From contig JACRCV010000084.1 in the NCBI GenBank assembly GCA_016218825.1, positions 1 through 59,710 on the forward strand: 59,710 nt of DNA, read 5' to 3'. The notes beneath the pieces were generated by a model. The model ran no database searches. It was not told where the DNA came from and worked only from the letters and a program-made list of their open reading frames with translations. The translations under genes and the position numbers were made by a program. This DNA comes from Deltaproteobacteria bacterium (lineage in GTDB: Bacteria > Myxococcota > XYA12-FULL-58-9). Within the stretch, counting starts at the first letter, position 1; each line of letters starts with the position of its first letter. Of the stretch, positions 45,505 to 53,130 are shown one piece after another.

Positions 45505-46053
45505 TCAACCCTTGAAGATCCCCGAGAGCACGACCTCGGGGAACAGAATGATCTTGCGGCCGTCCGGGAGCTTCAGCTCCCGGGCGGCGTCCATGATCTT
45601 GACGATCTGGTCGTAGGGGATCTCGTCATCGGGGACCAGGATCATGCTGCTCGAGCCCGGGAAGCGCTCCTTGACCCGCTTCAAGCCGGCGGTGAGCCCG
45701 GGGTAGTCGAACTTGCCGTCGATCTTCGGCAGCCGGGCGCCGTAGGCCCGCAGCTGCTCCTTGGTCATCGAGACGCTCTCGCACTGGATCGAGAAGCCGC
45801 CGCTGGTCTCGGCGCGGACGGTCACCGTCACCTTGTCGTCGTCGGCCGCGATCGAGGTCTCTTCAGACGACTGCACCGGCACCGTGGTCGCGAGGATCGC
45901 GAGCGACGAGGCGCCGAACGCCGCGAGCAGGAAGAAGAGGATGTTGGACATGACGTCCATCAGCGGCGTCAGGTTCAGATAGACGTCGTAGGTGATACCG
46001 GAGTCCTTGCCGAACATCCCGCCGCCGAAGCCGCTCTTCTTCTCTGCCGACAT
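45505..46053 (-). CDS. ExbD/TolR-family motor subunit (first copy)
   Basis: The 182-residue protein has a short cytoplasmic N-terminus rich in Gly, one membrane helix with the conserved Asp in YLNLTPLMDVMSNILFFLL, and a periplasmic domain with SMILVPDDEIPYDQIVKIMDAARE. It is clearly different in sequence from the next ExbD, so the pair is not a recent duplication. The ATG at 46053 has GAAGG upstream. It would join the ExbB ring to couple proton flow to motion or envelope work. Confidence 0.9.
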   Translation of the reverse strand: MSAEKKSGFGGGMFGKDSGITYDVYLNLTPLMDVMSNILFFLLAAFGASSLAILATTVPVQSSEETSIAADDDKVTVTVRAETSGGFSIQCESVSMTKEQLRAYGARLPKIDGKFDYPGLTAGLKRVKERFPGSSSMILVPDDEIPYDQIVKIMDAARELKLPDGRKIILFPEVVLSGIFKG

Positions 46054-46066
46054 CGAGCCTTCGACC

Positions 46067-46696
46067 TCAGGCCGACTTTCGCATCCGGTCGCGCACCGAC
46101 AGGATGGTGTCGACGACCTTGGCTGCCGAGTGCTCCATCAGCGACATCGCGGCGTTCATTCGCGGCAACAGGATCAGGTAGCAGATGATGCCCATCGTCG
46201 CGGTCACCAGGCCGAAGAAGGTGTTGTAGAACGCGATCGCGATGCCCTGCGACAGGTACATCTGCCGGGTGCCGACCGACTCCGAGCCCGCGCCCTGGAA
46301 CGCGATGATCAGGCCGTGGATCGTGCCGATGAGGCCCAAGAGCGTCGCCAGGTTCGAGAGCTGCGGCAGGTACACGGTGCCCGCCTTCACCCGCGGCAGC
46401 TCCTTGAGCGCCGTGACCTCGACCGCGCGGCGGATCTCCTTCTCCGGGCGGTTGGCGCGCATCAGCGCCGCCGACAGGAGCTGCGCCAACGGGCTGGTGT
46501 TCGCGGACAAGGTCTGGATCGCCTTCGAGATCTTCTGCGACTCGACCATCTCGACGACGGTGTTCAACATGTACTTGCTGGAGCTGCTCTTGCCGAGGAA
46601 GAAGACCAGCCGCCAGAAGAAGATGGCCAGGGTGAGGATCGAAACCGCGAGGGTCGCGAACATGAACGGGCCACCGGCCAAAAGCAGTTTAATCAT
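46067..46696 (-). CDS. ExbB/TolQ/MotA-family proton channel
   Basis: The 209-residue protein has three predicted membrane helices: one near the N-terminus (FMFATLAVSILTLAIFFWRL) and two in the C-terminal half around LATLLGLIGTIHGLIIAF and FFGLVTATMGIICYLIL, with the conserved Thr residues of the ExbB/TolQ pore. A cytoplasmic loop lies between the first two. It forms a pentamer around two ExbD helices. The ATG at 46696 follows a weak site. A candidate promoter lies about 80 bases upstream, so the motor genes may have their own transcript. There is no TonB, TolA or Pal gene here. Confidence 0.9.
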   Translation of the reverse strand: MIKLLLAGGPFMFATLAVSILTLAIFFWRLVFFLGKSSSSKYMLNTVVEMVESQKISKAIQTLSANTSPLAQLLSAALMRANRPEKEIRRAVEVTALKELPRVKAGTVYLPQLSNLATLLGLIGTIHGLIIAFQGAGSESVGTRQMYLSQGIAIAFYNTFFGLVTATMGIICYLILLPRMNAAMSLMEHSAAKVVDTILSVRDRMRKSA

Positions 46697-46774
46697 GGCG
46701 TTGTCAAAAGCTCCCGCGAGGTGTGGTAATCCCACGCACGCGATGCGAAACGAGTCGCCGCCGCGGCGACGAAA

Positions 46775-46802
46775 GTTATGCACAAGCCCTACTCTTTGTA
46801 AA
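46775..46802 (-). promoter_or_regulatory. Candidate promoter for the ExbB/ExbD genes
   Basis: On the minus strand, TTTACA (46802-46797) and CATAAC (46780-46775) are 16 bases apart. A 7-bp GTCGCCG/CGGCGAC hairpin (46754-46770) lies directly at the predicted transcript start. It sits in the 154-base gap after the MYXO-CTERM gene. Consensus match is by eye. Confidence 0.35.
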
Positions 46803-46850
46803 GGCGAGCTTTTCCGTTCGCGAGCCGAGCCGCGCCGGTGGCGAGTGTGG

Positions 46851-47282
46851 TCAGGCGCGCTTCGAGCGCCGGCGCCGGCAACCGATCGCGAGCCCCACCA
46901 CCGCGAGCGCCAGCGACGACGGCGGCGTCTGCGTACAGCCACCCAAGGCGTCGTCGTCCCCGAGGTCGCCGATGACGCTGCTCGTCGCCGCGCCCGGCAA
47001 GCCACCGGCCGTGGCCGCGTCGTGGCCGTACAAGATCGCGGCGGCGAACAGGTAGATCTGCTGCTCGGTAGGCCCGAGCGGCGTGCTCGCCGTCGTGCTC
47101 TGCTGCATGCCCGCGCTGCCGCTCGCCGTGCCGCTGCCGTTCGCGTCGGTGCCGGCGGCCGAGGTCGCCGGCGCCCCATCCGCCTTGCGGCCGTCGATGA
47201 TCACGCCGCCCGCCCGCGCGACACCGGCAAATCCGAGCGTCGTCAGGGCGAGCAGGAGAGAAGTCGTTGTCAACCTGGTCAT
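46851..47282 (-). CDS. Small exported protein with MYXO-CTERM-like tail
   Basis: The 143-residue protein has a signal peptide (ending near GVARAGG), a low-complexity Ser/Thr/Gly/Ala middle, and a C-terminal tail with C116 in GGCTQTPPS, a short hydrophobic helix and an RRRR cluster. This three-part tail is the MYXO-CTERM sorting signal of Myxococcota, processed by the MrtX/MrtC type system so that the Cys becomes a lipid anchor. The ATG at 47282 has GAGG six bases before. The protein is expected at the cell surface. Its role is unknown. Confidence 0.82.
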   Translation of the reverse strand: MTRLTTTSLLLALTTLGFAGVARAGGVIIDGRKADGAPATSAAGTDANGSGTASGSAGMQQSTTASTPLGPTEQQIYLFAAAILYGHDAATAGGLPGAATSSVIGDLGDDDALGGCTQTPPSSLALAVVGLAIGCRRRRSKRA

Positions 47283-47290
47283 GATGCGCC

Positions 47291-48037
47291 TCACTGCCTG
47301 AGCTCGTGACCACCAGGGCTGGCGCTGGCCCAGTGAGTCGCGACCGTCAGGTGATACGTGGCCTCCTTGATGGAACTGGCGCGTTCCGGTTCGAGACTGC
47401 GAACGAAGTCCTCGACCACCGCGCTCGCGGCGCGTTGCCGCGCGAGGTCGGCGAGGAAGACGTACTGCGACAACACCGCGAGCCCGCGCTCGTCGGGCTT
47501 GGCGCGCTGCAGCGCGGCCTGCTGCAGGTGCCGCAGCGCGAGGTCGAGATCGTCTTGACCGTCGTCGCCGGCGTCGAGCCGGCGCGAGGTGCCGAACACC
47601 ATCACCGTCAGGCGCGCGGTCGGACCGGTCGCCGGGGTGTTGCTCACCTGGGTCAGGGCGTCGAACAGCCGCTGCACCTCCCCGGCGCGCAACCCCGCGG
47701 CGCGCGTCTGGTCGATGGCGAGGGAACAGGTCTTGAGCAAGGCGGCGGCCCCCGCCGCGGTCTCGCCCACCAGTGTCGGCAGCACGTAGTGCTCGAGGAA
47801 GCTGACCATGCCCTCCTGGCGCAGCTGGTGGTAGACGTTCGCCACCGCCTTGAGCGCGTCGCCGTCCTTGGCGACCAGGCCGCAGCGCAGCATCCGGTCG
47901 ACGGTCGCCGCCGAGCCCACCTGGCGCACGATCTCGTCTTTCGGGACCGAGCGCTCGAGCAACGTCAGGATGGTGTCGAGGTGCTCGTGCATGAGATCGT
48001 AGGCGATCTCGCTGTTGACCTGGTGGACGGCGCTCAC
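47291..48037 (-). CDS. Unknown protein paired with an AAA+ activator
   Basis: I do not recognise this 248-residue protein. It has no signal peptide or membrane helix and is predicted mostly helical. The first 50 residues (EHLDTILTLLERSVPKDEIV, then MLRCGLVAKDG) could be a winged-helix-like module. Its GTG start overlaps the stop of the AAA+ gene by four bases, so both are made together and probably interact. It ends nine bases before the MYXO-CTERM protein gene. Confidence 0.72.
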   Translation of the reverse strand: MSAVHQVNSEIAYDLMHEHLDTILTLLERSVPKDEIVRQVGSAATVDRMLRCGLVAKDGDALKAVANVYHQLRQEGMVSFLEHYVLPTLVGETAAGAAALLKTCSLAIDQTRAAGLRAGEVQRLFDALTQVSNTPATGPTARLTVMVFGTSRRLDAGDDGQDDLDLALRHLQQAALQRAKPDERGLAVLSQYVFLADLARQRAASAVVEDFVRSLEPERASSIKEATYHLTVATHWASASPGGHELRQ

Positions 48038-49284
48038 AGCTCGTCCTCCGCGTCGCTCGGATCCCGGCGCGCCGCCGGTGTCCGACCCTTGGCGTCGTCG
48101 CCGAAGACCTCGTAGTAGATCTGATGCGCGACGCTCTTCGTCGGCATCTCGGCCTCGAGGCTGCCGAAGAACTTGCGGAACTCGGCCTGGGTCGCGGCCC
48201 CCGACACGAGCCACAAGGCGACCTTCGCCAGGCGGTTGGTGCGCTCGACGACGTTGCGGTACGAGCGCGGCTGGTCGTGCATCTCGTCGATCACCGTCTT
48301 GATGGCGCCGCACAGCCGGTCGAGGGTGCGCTTGCTGACCTTGTGCTCGTGCACGATCTCGGTGAGGCGGGCGCGGCCGATGAGCAGGTCGTACTCGGCG
48401 GCGAGCTCCCGCTGGTCTTCGAGATCGCGGTCCGCGACCTGGAAGGCCAGCTCGGCCTCGAGGATCGGCAGCAGCATGTCGCTCTCGATCGCCTCGGGCA
48501 GCGCATCGGCGGCGAGCGCGAACACCGCGTCGCGAATGATCTCCTTCAGGCGGCGGACGCTGACCTCGCGGGCCCGGACCACCGCGGTCTCGACGTCGGC
48601 GAGCGCGCGCCTGGTGAGACCGATGAAGTCTTCGGCGCCGAGCTCGCGGGCGGCCTCGAGCGCGAAGGCCTGGGAGAGCTCGCCGATGTCGCGGCGGCGC
48701 TCGTAGAGCGACGGCACGCTGATCTTCGCCAGCGCCCGGTCGAGGAGGTCGCGGCGGAACTTGCCCTCGCCGACGAGGCCGCGCAAGTCGCGGTTCGAGG
48801 CCAGGATCACCAGGGCGTCGCTGACGTGGGTGTCGCTGGCGCCGACGCTGCGGTACTCGCGCTCGCCCAAGAAGCGCAGCAGCCGCGCCTGGTCTTCGGC
48901 GGCGAGCGACTGCACCTCGTCCAACACCAACGTGCCGCCCTGCGCCCGGCCGAGGAGCCCGTCGTGGTCGTGATCGGCGCCGGTGTAGGCGCCGCGCCGG
49001 TGGCCGAACAATTCGCTTTCGAACAAGCCGCGCCCGAGGTTGGCGCAGCTGACCTCGACGAGCTCGCCCTTGCGCCCCAGGGTGCGCCGCGCCGCCTCGT
49101 GCGCGACCTGGGCGATTCGTTCTTTGCCGGCGCCGGTGGCGCCGGAGAGCAGCACCACGTCGCGGCCGCGGCGCAACAGGATCTTGGCCGGGATCTCGTG
49201 CGCGAGCATCTTGCGCAGCTCCGAGCCCACCAGGCCCACGTGGTCGCACGCGCTCATCACGGTCTGCTGCATGCTGTCGGCCAT
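48034..49284 (-). CDS. Sigma54-activator-type AAA+ protein
   Basis: The 416-residue protein has an AAA+ domain of the bacterial enhancer-binding type in residues about 20-245. Walker A is GATGAGKERIA, the sigma54-contact loop is RRGAYTGA (a GAFTGA variant), and Walker B is TLVLDEVQS. There is no N-terminal receiver, GAF or FHA domain, and the C-terminus lacks an obvious Fis helix; a helix-turn-helix-like stretch may exist at LTEIVHEHKVSKRTLDRL. The ATG at 49284 has TGGAG five bases upstream. It probably regulates transcription with sigma54, perhaps of local genes, with activity set by the overlapping partner protein. That regulation is inference. Confidence 0.85.
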   Translation of the reverse strand: MADSMQQTVMSACDHVGLVGSELRKMLAHEIPAKILLRRGRDVVLLSGATGAGKERIAQVAHEAARRTLGRKGELVEVSCANLGRGLFESELFGHRRGAYTGADHDHDGLLGRAQGGTLVLDEVQSLAAEDQARLLRFLGEREYRSVGASDTHVSDALVILASNRDLRGLVGEGKFRRDLLDRALAKISVPSLYERRRDIGELSQAFALEAARELGAEDFIGLTRRALADVETAVVRAREVSVRRLKEIIRDAVFALAADALPEAIESDMLLPILEAELAFQVADRDLEDQRELAAEYDLLIGRARLTEIVHEHKVSKRTLDRLCGAIKTVIDEMHDQPRSYRNVVERTNRLAKVALWLVSGAATQAEFRKFFGSLEAEMPTKSVAHQIYYEVFGDDAKGRTPAARRDPSDAEDEL

Positions 49285-49964
49285 TCTATCTCCAGAGAGC
49301 CCTGAGCCGTCAGCGATTGGGCCACAGCGGTGCGCCACCCGTCAAGTTCGAAGTGACGAACCTCCTGGTGCCCGGACGTTCGAGCCCCCGAACCCGCCGC
49401 TGCCGGCGCCGCACCGCCCCCCTTCGGACCTGGTTGATATCGTTGGCCCTGCGTTCTTGCGAACGCCGCCTTGGGGTTGGCCCGGGTCTTGAATGTCGTC
49501 CCCGAGCGGAGCCCATGGCTCCAGGACGGCACTCCTGATGATGAGTGTTCAGCAAGGCCTCGAGAGAACTGGCGCGTTCCTGGTCGAGCAGGCTCGTCTT
49601 GGATTCATGGAAACCGCTGTGTTTGCAGCGAGTTGCGGGTTGGTTGTCGGAGGTCTGCGCACGGGGTCCAATGGGCACCGCCGGATGGTCTGGCGGGGAC
49701 CGCGGGCGCAGGCGAGAGGAGCTCGTCCCGAGTTTCATGGTGAAACCGAGGGGCTTTCGCGCGTACCCAAGGCGTCTCTCTTCTGACAACCTTCCCGCTG
49801 CTCGTTTTTTTGCCGCCGCGGTCGTAGATCTGTCGGACCCCTGATCAAGAATCCTCTCCGCACGTGGCCGGGGACCCTCTCCAGGTGGGGAGCGGCGCTC
49901 GACCACTGCGCTGGAACTTTGAGCGCCGACCCCGGCGGGTCGCGTGTTTGTAGGAGGAGAGGCT
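49285..49964. other. Gap of about 680 bases with no gene supported
   Basis: Several short ORFs exist on both strands, but none has a convincing start site and codon pattern together. The best plus-strand candidate (about 49538-49786, 82 residues, containing an ERTGAFLVEQARLGFMETAV stretch) lacks a ribosome binding site. No RNA gene, terminator or repeat is clear. The gap should contain the upstream region of the AAA+ gene at its left and the promoter of the ribbon-helix-helix gene at its right. Decayed sequence is possible. Confidence 0.5.
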
Positions 49965-50234
49965 ATGTCTAAGGTGGTTCACCTGTCCGACACGGTTCAC
50001 AGGCGAGCCAAAGAGTTCTGCAAGGATCACAGCTTGCGAATGAGCGACTGGGTGACGGCGTTGATCGAAGACGCGGTGACCAACGGTCGCAGTGATCCGA
50101 CAGTCCGGACTCTAGCTCCCAAGAAGAAGATCCTGCAAAAGCTGCAGCTGACGCCTCAGGCCGGCGACCCTGACGTGCCGGTGTACGCGCAGCCGCCGTT
50201 CTGGGTCCACGGCAAGGCGGCGCAGGGCAAGTAG
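49965..50234 (+). CDS. Orphan ribbon-helix-helix DNA-binding protein
   Basis: The 89-residue protein opens with a strand-helix-helix pattern (KVVHLSDTVHRRAKEFC, then SDWVTALIEDAV) typical of Arc/CopG-type ribbon-helix-helix proteins. The C-terminal 40 residues are Lys/Pro-rich and look extended. TAGGAGGAGAGGCT gives a very strong ribosome binding site for ATG 49965. No toxin follows: the neighbouring gene is convergent and ends four bases away. It could be a lone antitoxin, a plasmid or phage-like regulator, or a transcription factor for a distant gene. Confidence 0.78.
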   Translation: MSKVVHLSDTVHRRAKEFCKDHSLRMSDWVTALIEDAVTNGRSDPTVRTLAPKKKILQKLQLTPQAGDPDVPVYAQPPFWVHGKAAQGK

Positions 50235-50238
50235 CGCC

Positions 50239-53130
50239 TCAGGGTCTCCACGCGCCGTCACCGTCGGTGTCGATGTAGATGGCGTTGGTCATCGCGAACG
50301 GTCGGGCGCCGTAGCGGTCCTGCACGAACGCCTCCGGGGTCGTGGCGGCGAGATCCACCGTCCCGCCGCCGCCCGCCATCACCGGCCAGACGGTGCTGGC
50401 GACGCCGCCGGTGCGCACGACCACCCAGCTGTCGCGGCCGGCAAACGGCGGCAGGTCGAGGTCGAGGACCACTGCCGCGTCACTGACGTGGGCGACGCCG
50501 CCGTTCGGGCGCGGCACCGCCACCGGGGTCAGCGTCTCCAGGGGCAGGGCGCGTGGGGTCGGCTCGTCCTGGTCCGGGTTGACGAAGAAGGCGTTGGCGA
50601 CCACCTCCAGGCGATCGACGTCGTACCAGGCCGGGGTCTCGACGTGCACCTTGAGCGTCACGGTGCGGGTCGTCGGGGTGAGGGTGTCGCCCAAGCCGGC
50701 CCGGGCGCCGCTCGCGTCCTCGAGCGTGACTCTGAGCATCGGCCCGGTCGTGAGCACGGCGTCGCCGCGGGCGAGCGCGGTCAACAGCCCGTAGCGTCCC
50801 TGGTGGTGGCCGCCGACGAAGGTGCGCGGGTTGCCGGGGATGGACGCCAGGGTGTGGGTGTCGGAGTTCGCGACCGCGATCACCTTGCGACCGGCGGACA
50901 GCAGGCTCATCCAGTCGTGGCCGGCGCGCTCGGCGCCGGTGTCGTGGACCATGTCGCCGTCGACGTAGGTGTGCGCGCCGTTCATCACCTCGACGATGTC
51001 GAAGGCGTCGCTGAAGTAGCTCAGGCCGGCCGGGTAACGGAGCAGCTCGTTCGCGACCGGCTGCGCCGCGGCGTCGGCGTAGGGCCGTCTGCTCGTCGGG
51101 TCGTAGCGAACCCCGGCGCGGCTGAAGTAGGCGCCCATCGCCAGGCCGCGGGAGCGCGGGTGATTGACCTGGATGAGCCCGCCCAGGCGATGGATCGCGG
51201 TGAACAGCTCGCTCATCGTCGGACGGCGGCCGTCGTCGCTTGGCGCCCAGTCCGGGGTGCCGCCATTGGCGCGGCTCGGGTCCACCGGCAGCGGGTAGGC
51301 GCCGAAGTGGCCGGCGTCGAAGGTGGTGACCTCGGCGCCCGGGATGGTCTGGATCTGCGCCGTGAGCCCCAAGGCCGCGATCGGCGTCGTGAAGTCCACC
51401 ACGACGTCGTGGTCGGTGGACGCCCAGAAGTCCAGGCCCTCGGCGGCGAGCGACAGCACCCGAAGGGCGGCGGGGACGCGCGAGTCCGGCGAGTAGATCG
51501 AATGGACGTGAAAATCCGACGCCGCGTACCCGTCGCTGTCCACCACCCGGTGCAGCGCGCCTTGCACGGTGCGCACCGCGCCCGCCACGACCTCGATCGT
51601 TGCCTCGACGCGGTCGAACTCGGGGCCGCGGGTGACGATCGCGAGGTAGCGGCCCGCGGGGAGCTCGAGCTCTCCCTCGCAGGTGGCGAGCAGGTGCTGG
51701 CGGGCGACGATGCCGCCGGGGTCGTCGTCCGGCGTGGTCGCGAGCGCCGGGTGCGCGGTCGCGCGTCGTTCACCGACCAGCGTCAGCCGGCAGGGGCGGA
51801 GTTCGGGGGTCAAGGCGTCGAGGGTGTCGTGCACCGAGACCTCGAGCCGCAGCCGCCCCGGCGCCGGGAGCGTCAGCGCGAAGCTGCGGTCGGCGTCGAC
51901 CGCCACCGCGGCGCCCGATTCGCGGTGCGCGCCGCCGGCGATCGCGGTGTAGGAGCCGGGCGGCACCCGCGCCGTGACGCAGCCGCCGGCATCGGTGATC
52001 GCGACCGCCATCGGCCGGGTCTCGTCCTGCATCAGGCCGACGCGTGCGCCGACGGCCGGCGCCCCAGACGGGAAGGTGACGCAGCCGCCGACGCTCTCGA
52101 GGGGGGTCTGCAGCAGCTCCCACCCGGCGGCGAGCGCCGCTTCGGGCGCGGCGCGCAAGATGATGCTCAGGCGCATCAGCGCCGCCTCGTCGCGGTCGAG
52201 GGTGAAGCTCGCTTCTTTGGCGGCGCCGGCGAGGTTGCGCGAGCCGACGAGGAGGAAGCCGCCGACCACCGGGAATTGCGCGGCGATGGTGCGCGGCGGC
52301 CGGACGCCGGCGAGCTCGGTCGGCACGATGCTGAGCGCCGAGTCCTCGGCGACGACGAGGTACTGCGAGGTGGTCTCGTCGTAGGTCAGGACGCCGGCGA
52401 TGTTCTCCGGGTCCATCGAGCGCGACAGGGTGGCGGCAAAGCCGGTGCCGGGGAGGTAGCTCTCGACGTTGGCGCGGGTGTCGACGATGAAGCTGAGCGG
52501 CACCTCGAGGCGGGTCGGCGACAGGTTCTCGAAGGTGTAGGTGACGTCGAGGCGCGGCTCGTCGGGCAACAGCTCGTAGCGGATGCGCACCGCGAGGCTC
52601 AGGGTCTCTTCGGGATCGTGGCCGAGGATGCCGCTGCCGTCTTTGGCGTAGGCCAAGAGCGACGGCGCGATCGCCTCGAGGTTGTAGTAGACGTTCACGG
52701 CGTCGGTGCCCACCGCCTCGACGATCGCGCTACCGCCGTCGGAGCCGTCGGCGACCACCCGCATCGAGTGGACCGCGACCGTTCGGCCGAGCGCCAACGT
52801 GGGGATCAGCTCGCCGAAGCGGTCCTCGGCGCCGGTGAGCGCGGCGTCGATCACCGTGCCGCCGTAGGGCCCGAGCGCCAGCTCGCGGCCGGGGCGCTGG
52901 ATGATGAAGGTCGCGGCGGCGTTCTTGAGAAAATAGTCGCCGACGCGGCCGCCGGCGGTTTCGCCTTTGGGCACGATCGCGTCCACGTTCTCTTCGGTCA
53001 GGATCCCGGCGTTCGGGGTCGGCACGCCGCAGGCGCCGAGCAGGGTTGCCACGAGGCATAGGCCCGGGCGCGAATGGTGATGCATGGTGTGTTCTCGCTG
53101 GCTCGAGGTTGAGGCCTGAGACCGGGTCAT
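50239..53130 (-). CDS. PHP-domain (CehA/McbA-like) metallohydrolase lipoprotein
   Basis: The 963-residue protein has a lipoprotein signal with an LGAC lipobox (C34 from this start). Residues about 50-350 are beta-rich, residues about 365-540 hold carboxypeptidase-regulatory-like strands (GGCVTARVPPGSYTAIAGG), and residues about 550-870 form a PHP domain. Its metal motifs are all present: SDFHVHSIYSPDS, STDHDVV, GAEVT, VNHPRS and ANSDTHT. PHP lipoproteins of the CehA/McbA type are metal-dependent phosphoesterases or carbamate hydrolases. The ATG at 53130 overlaps the previous stop (ATGA); ATG 53085 is a shorter alternative. Substrate unknown. Confidence 0.85.
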   Translation of the reverse strand: MTRSQASTSSQREHTMHHHSRPGLCLVATLLGACGVPTPNAGILTEENVDAIVPKGETAGGRVGDYFLKNAAATFIIQRPGRELALGPYGGTVIDAALTGAEDRFGELIPTLALGRTVAVHSMRVVADGSDGGSAIVEAVGTDAVNVYYNLEAIAPSLLAYAKDGSGILGHDPEETLSLAVRIRYELLPDEPRLDVTYTFENLSPTRLEVPLSFIVDTRANVESYLPGTGFAATLSRSMDPENIAGVLTYDETTSQYLVVAEDSALSIVPTELAGVRPPRTIAAQFPVVGGFLLVGSRNLAGAAKEASFTLDRDEAALMRLSIILRAAPEAALAAGWELLQTPLESVGGCVTFPSGAPAVGARVGLMQDETRPMAVAITDAGGCVTARVPPGSYTAIAGGAHRESGAAVAVDADRSFALTLPAPGRLRLEVSVHDTLDALTPELRPCRLTLVGERRATAHPALATTPDDDPGGIVARQHLLATCEGELELPAGRYLAIVTRGPEFDRVEATIEVVAGAVRTVQGALHRVVDSDGYAASDFHVHSIYSPDSRVPAALRVLSLAAEGLDFWASTDHDVVVDFTTPIAALGLTAQIQTIPGAEVTTFDAGHFGAYPLPVDPSRANGGTPDWAPSDDGRRPTMSELFTAIHRLGGLIQVNHPRSRGLAMGAYFSRAGVRYDPTSRRPYADAAAQPVANELLRYPAGLSYFSDAFDIVEVMNGAHTYVDGDMVHDTGAERAGHDWMSLLSAGRKVIAVANSDTHTLASIPGNPRTFVGGHHQGRYGLLTALARGDAVLTTGPMLRVTLEDASGARAGLGDTLTPTTRTVTLKVHVETPAWYDVDRLEVVANAFFVNPDQDEPTPRALPLETLTPVAVPRPNGGVAHVSDAAVVLDLDLPPFAGRDSWVVVRTGGVASTVWPVMAGGGGTVDLAATTPEAFVQDRYGARPFAMTNAIYIDTDGDGAWRP

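Noticed and set aside
43572-46696. TonB or Tol-Pal system
   Set aside because: The ExbB/ExbD genes have no TonB, TolA, TolB or Pal neighbour, and the presence of two ExbD subunits fits a motor-type set better.
47375-49585. Shared 13-base string ACTGGCGCGTTCC near 47378 and 49568 as a possible repeat
   Set aside because: Too short, and the first copy lies inside coding sequence; flanks do not match.
49538-49786. 82-residue ORF in the gap before the ribbon-helix-helix gene
   Set aside because: No ribosome binding site, no recognised domain and ordinary length for a random frame in GC-rich DNA.
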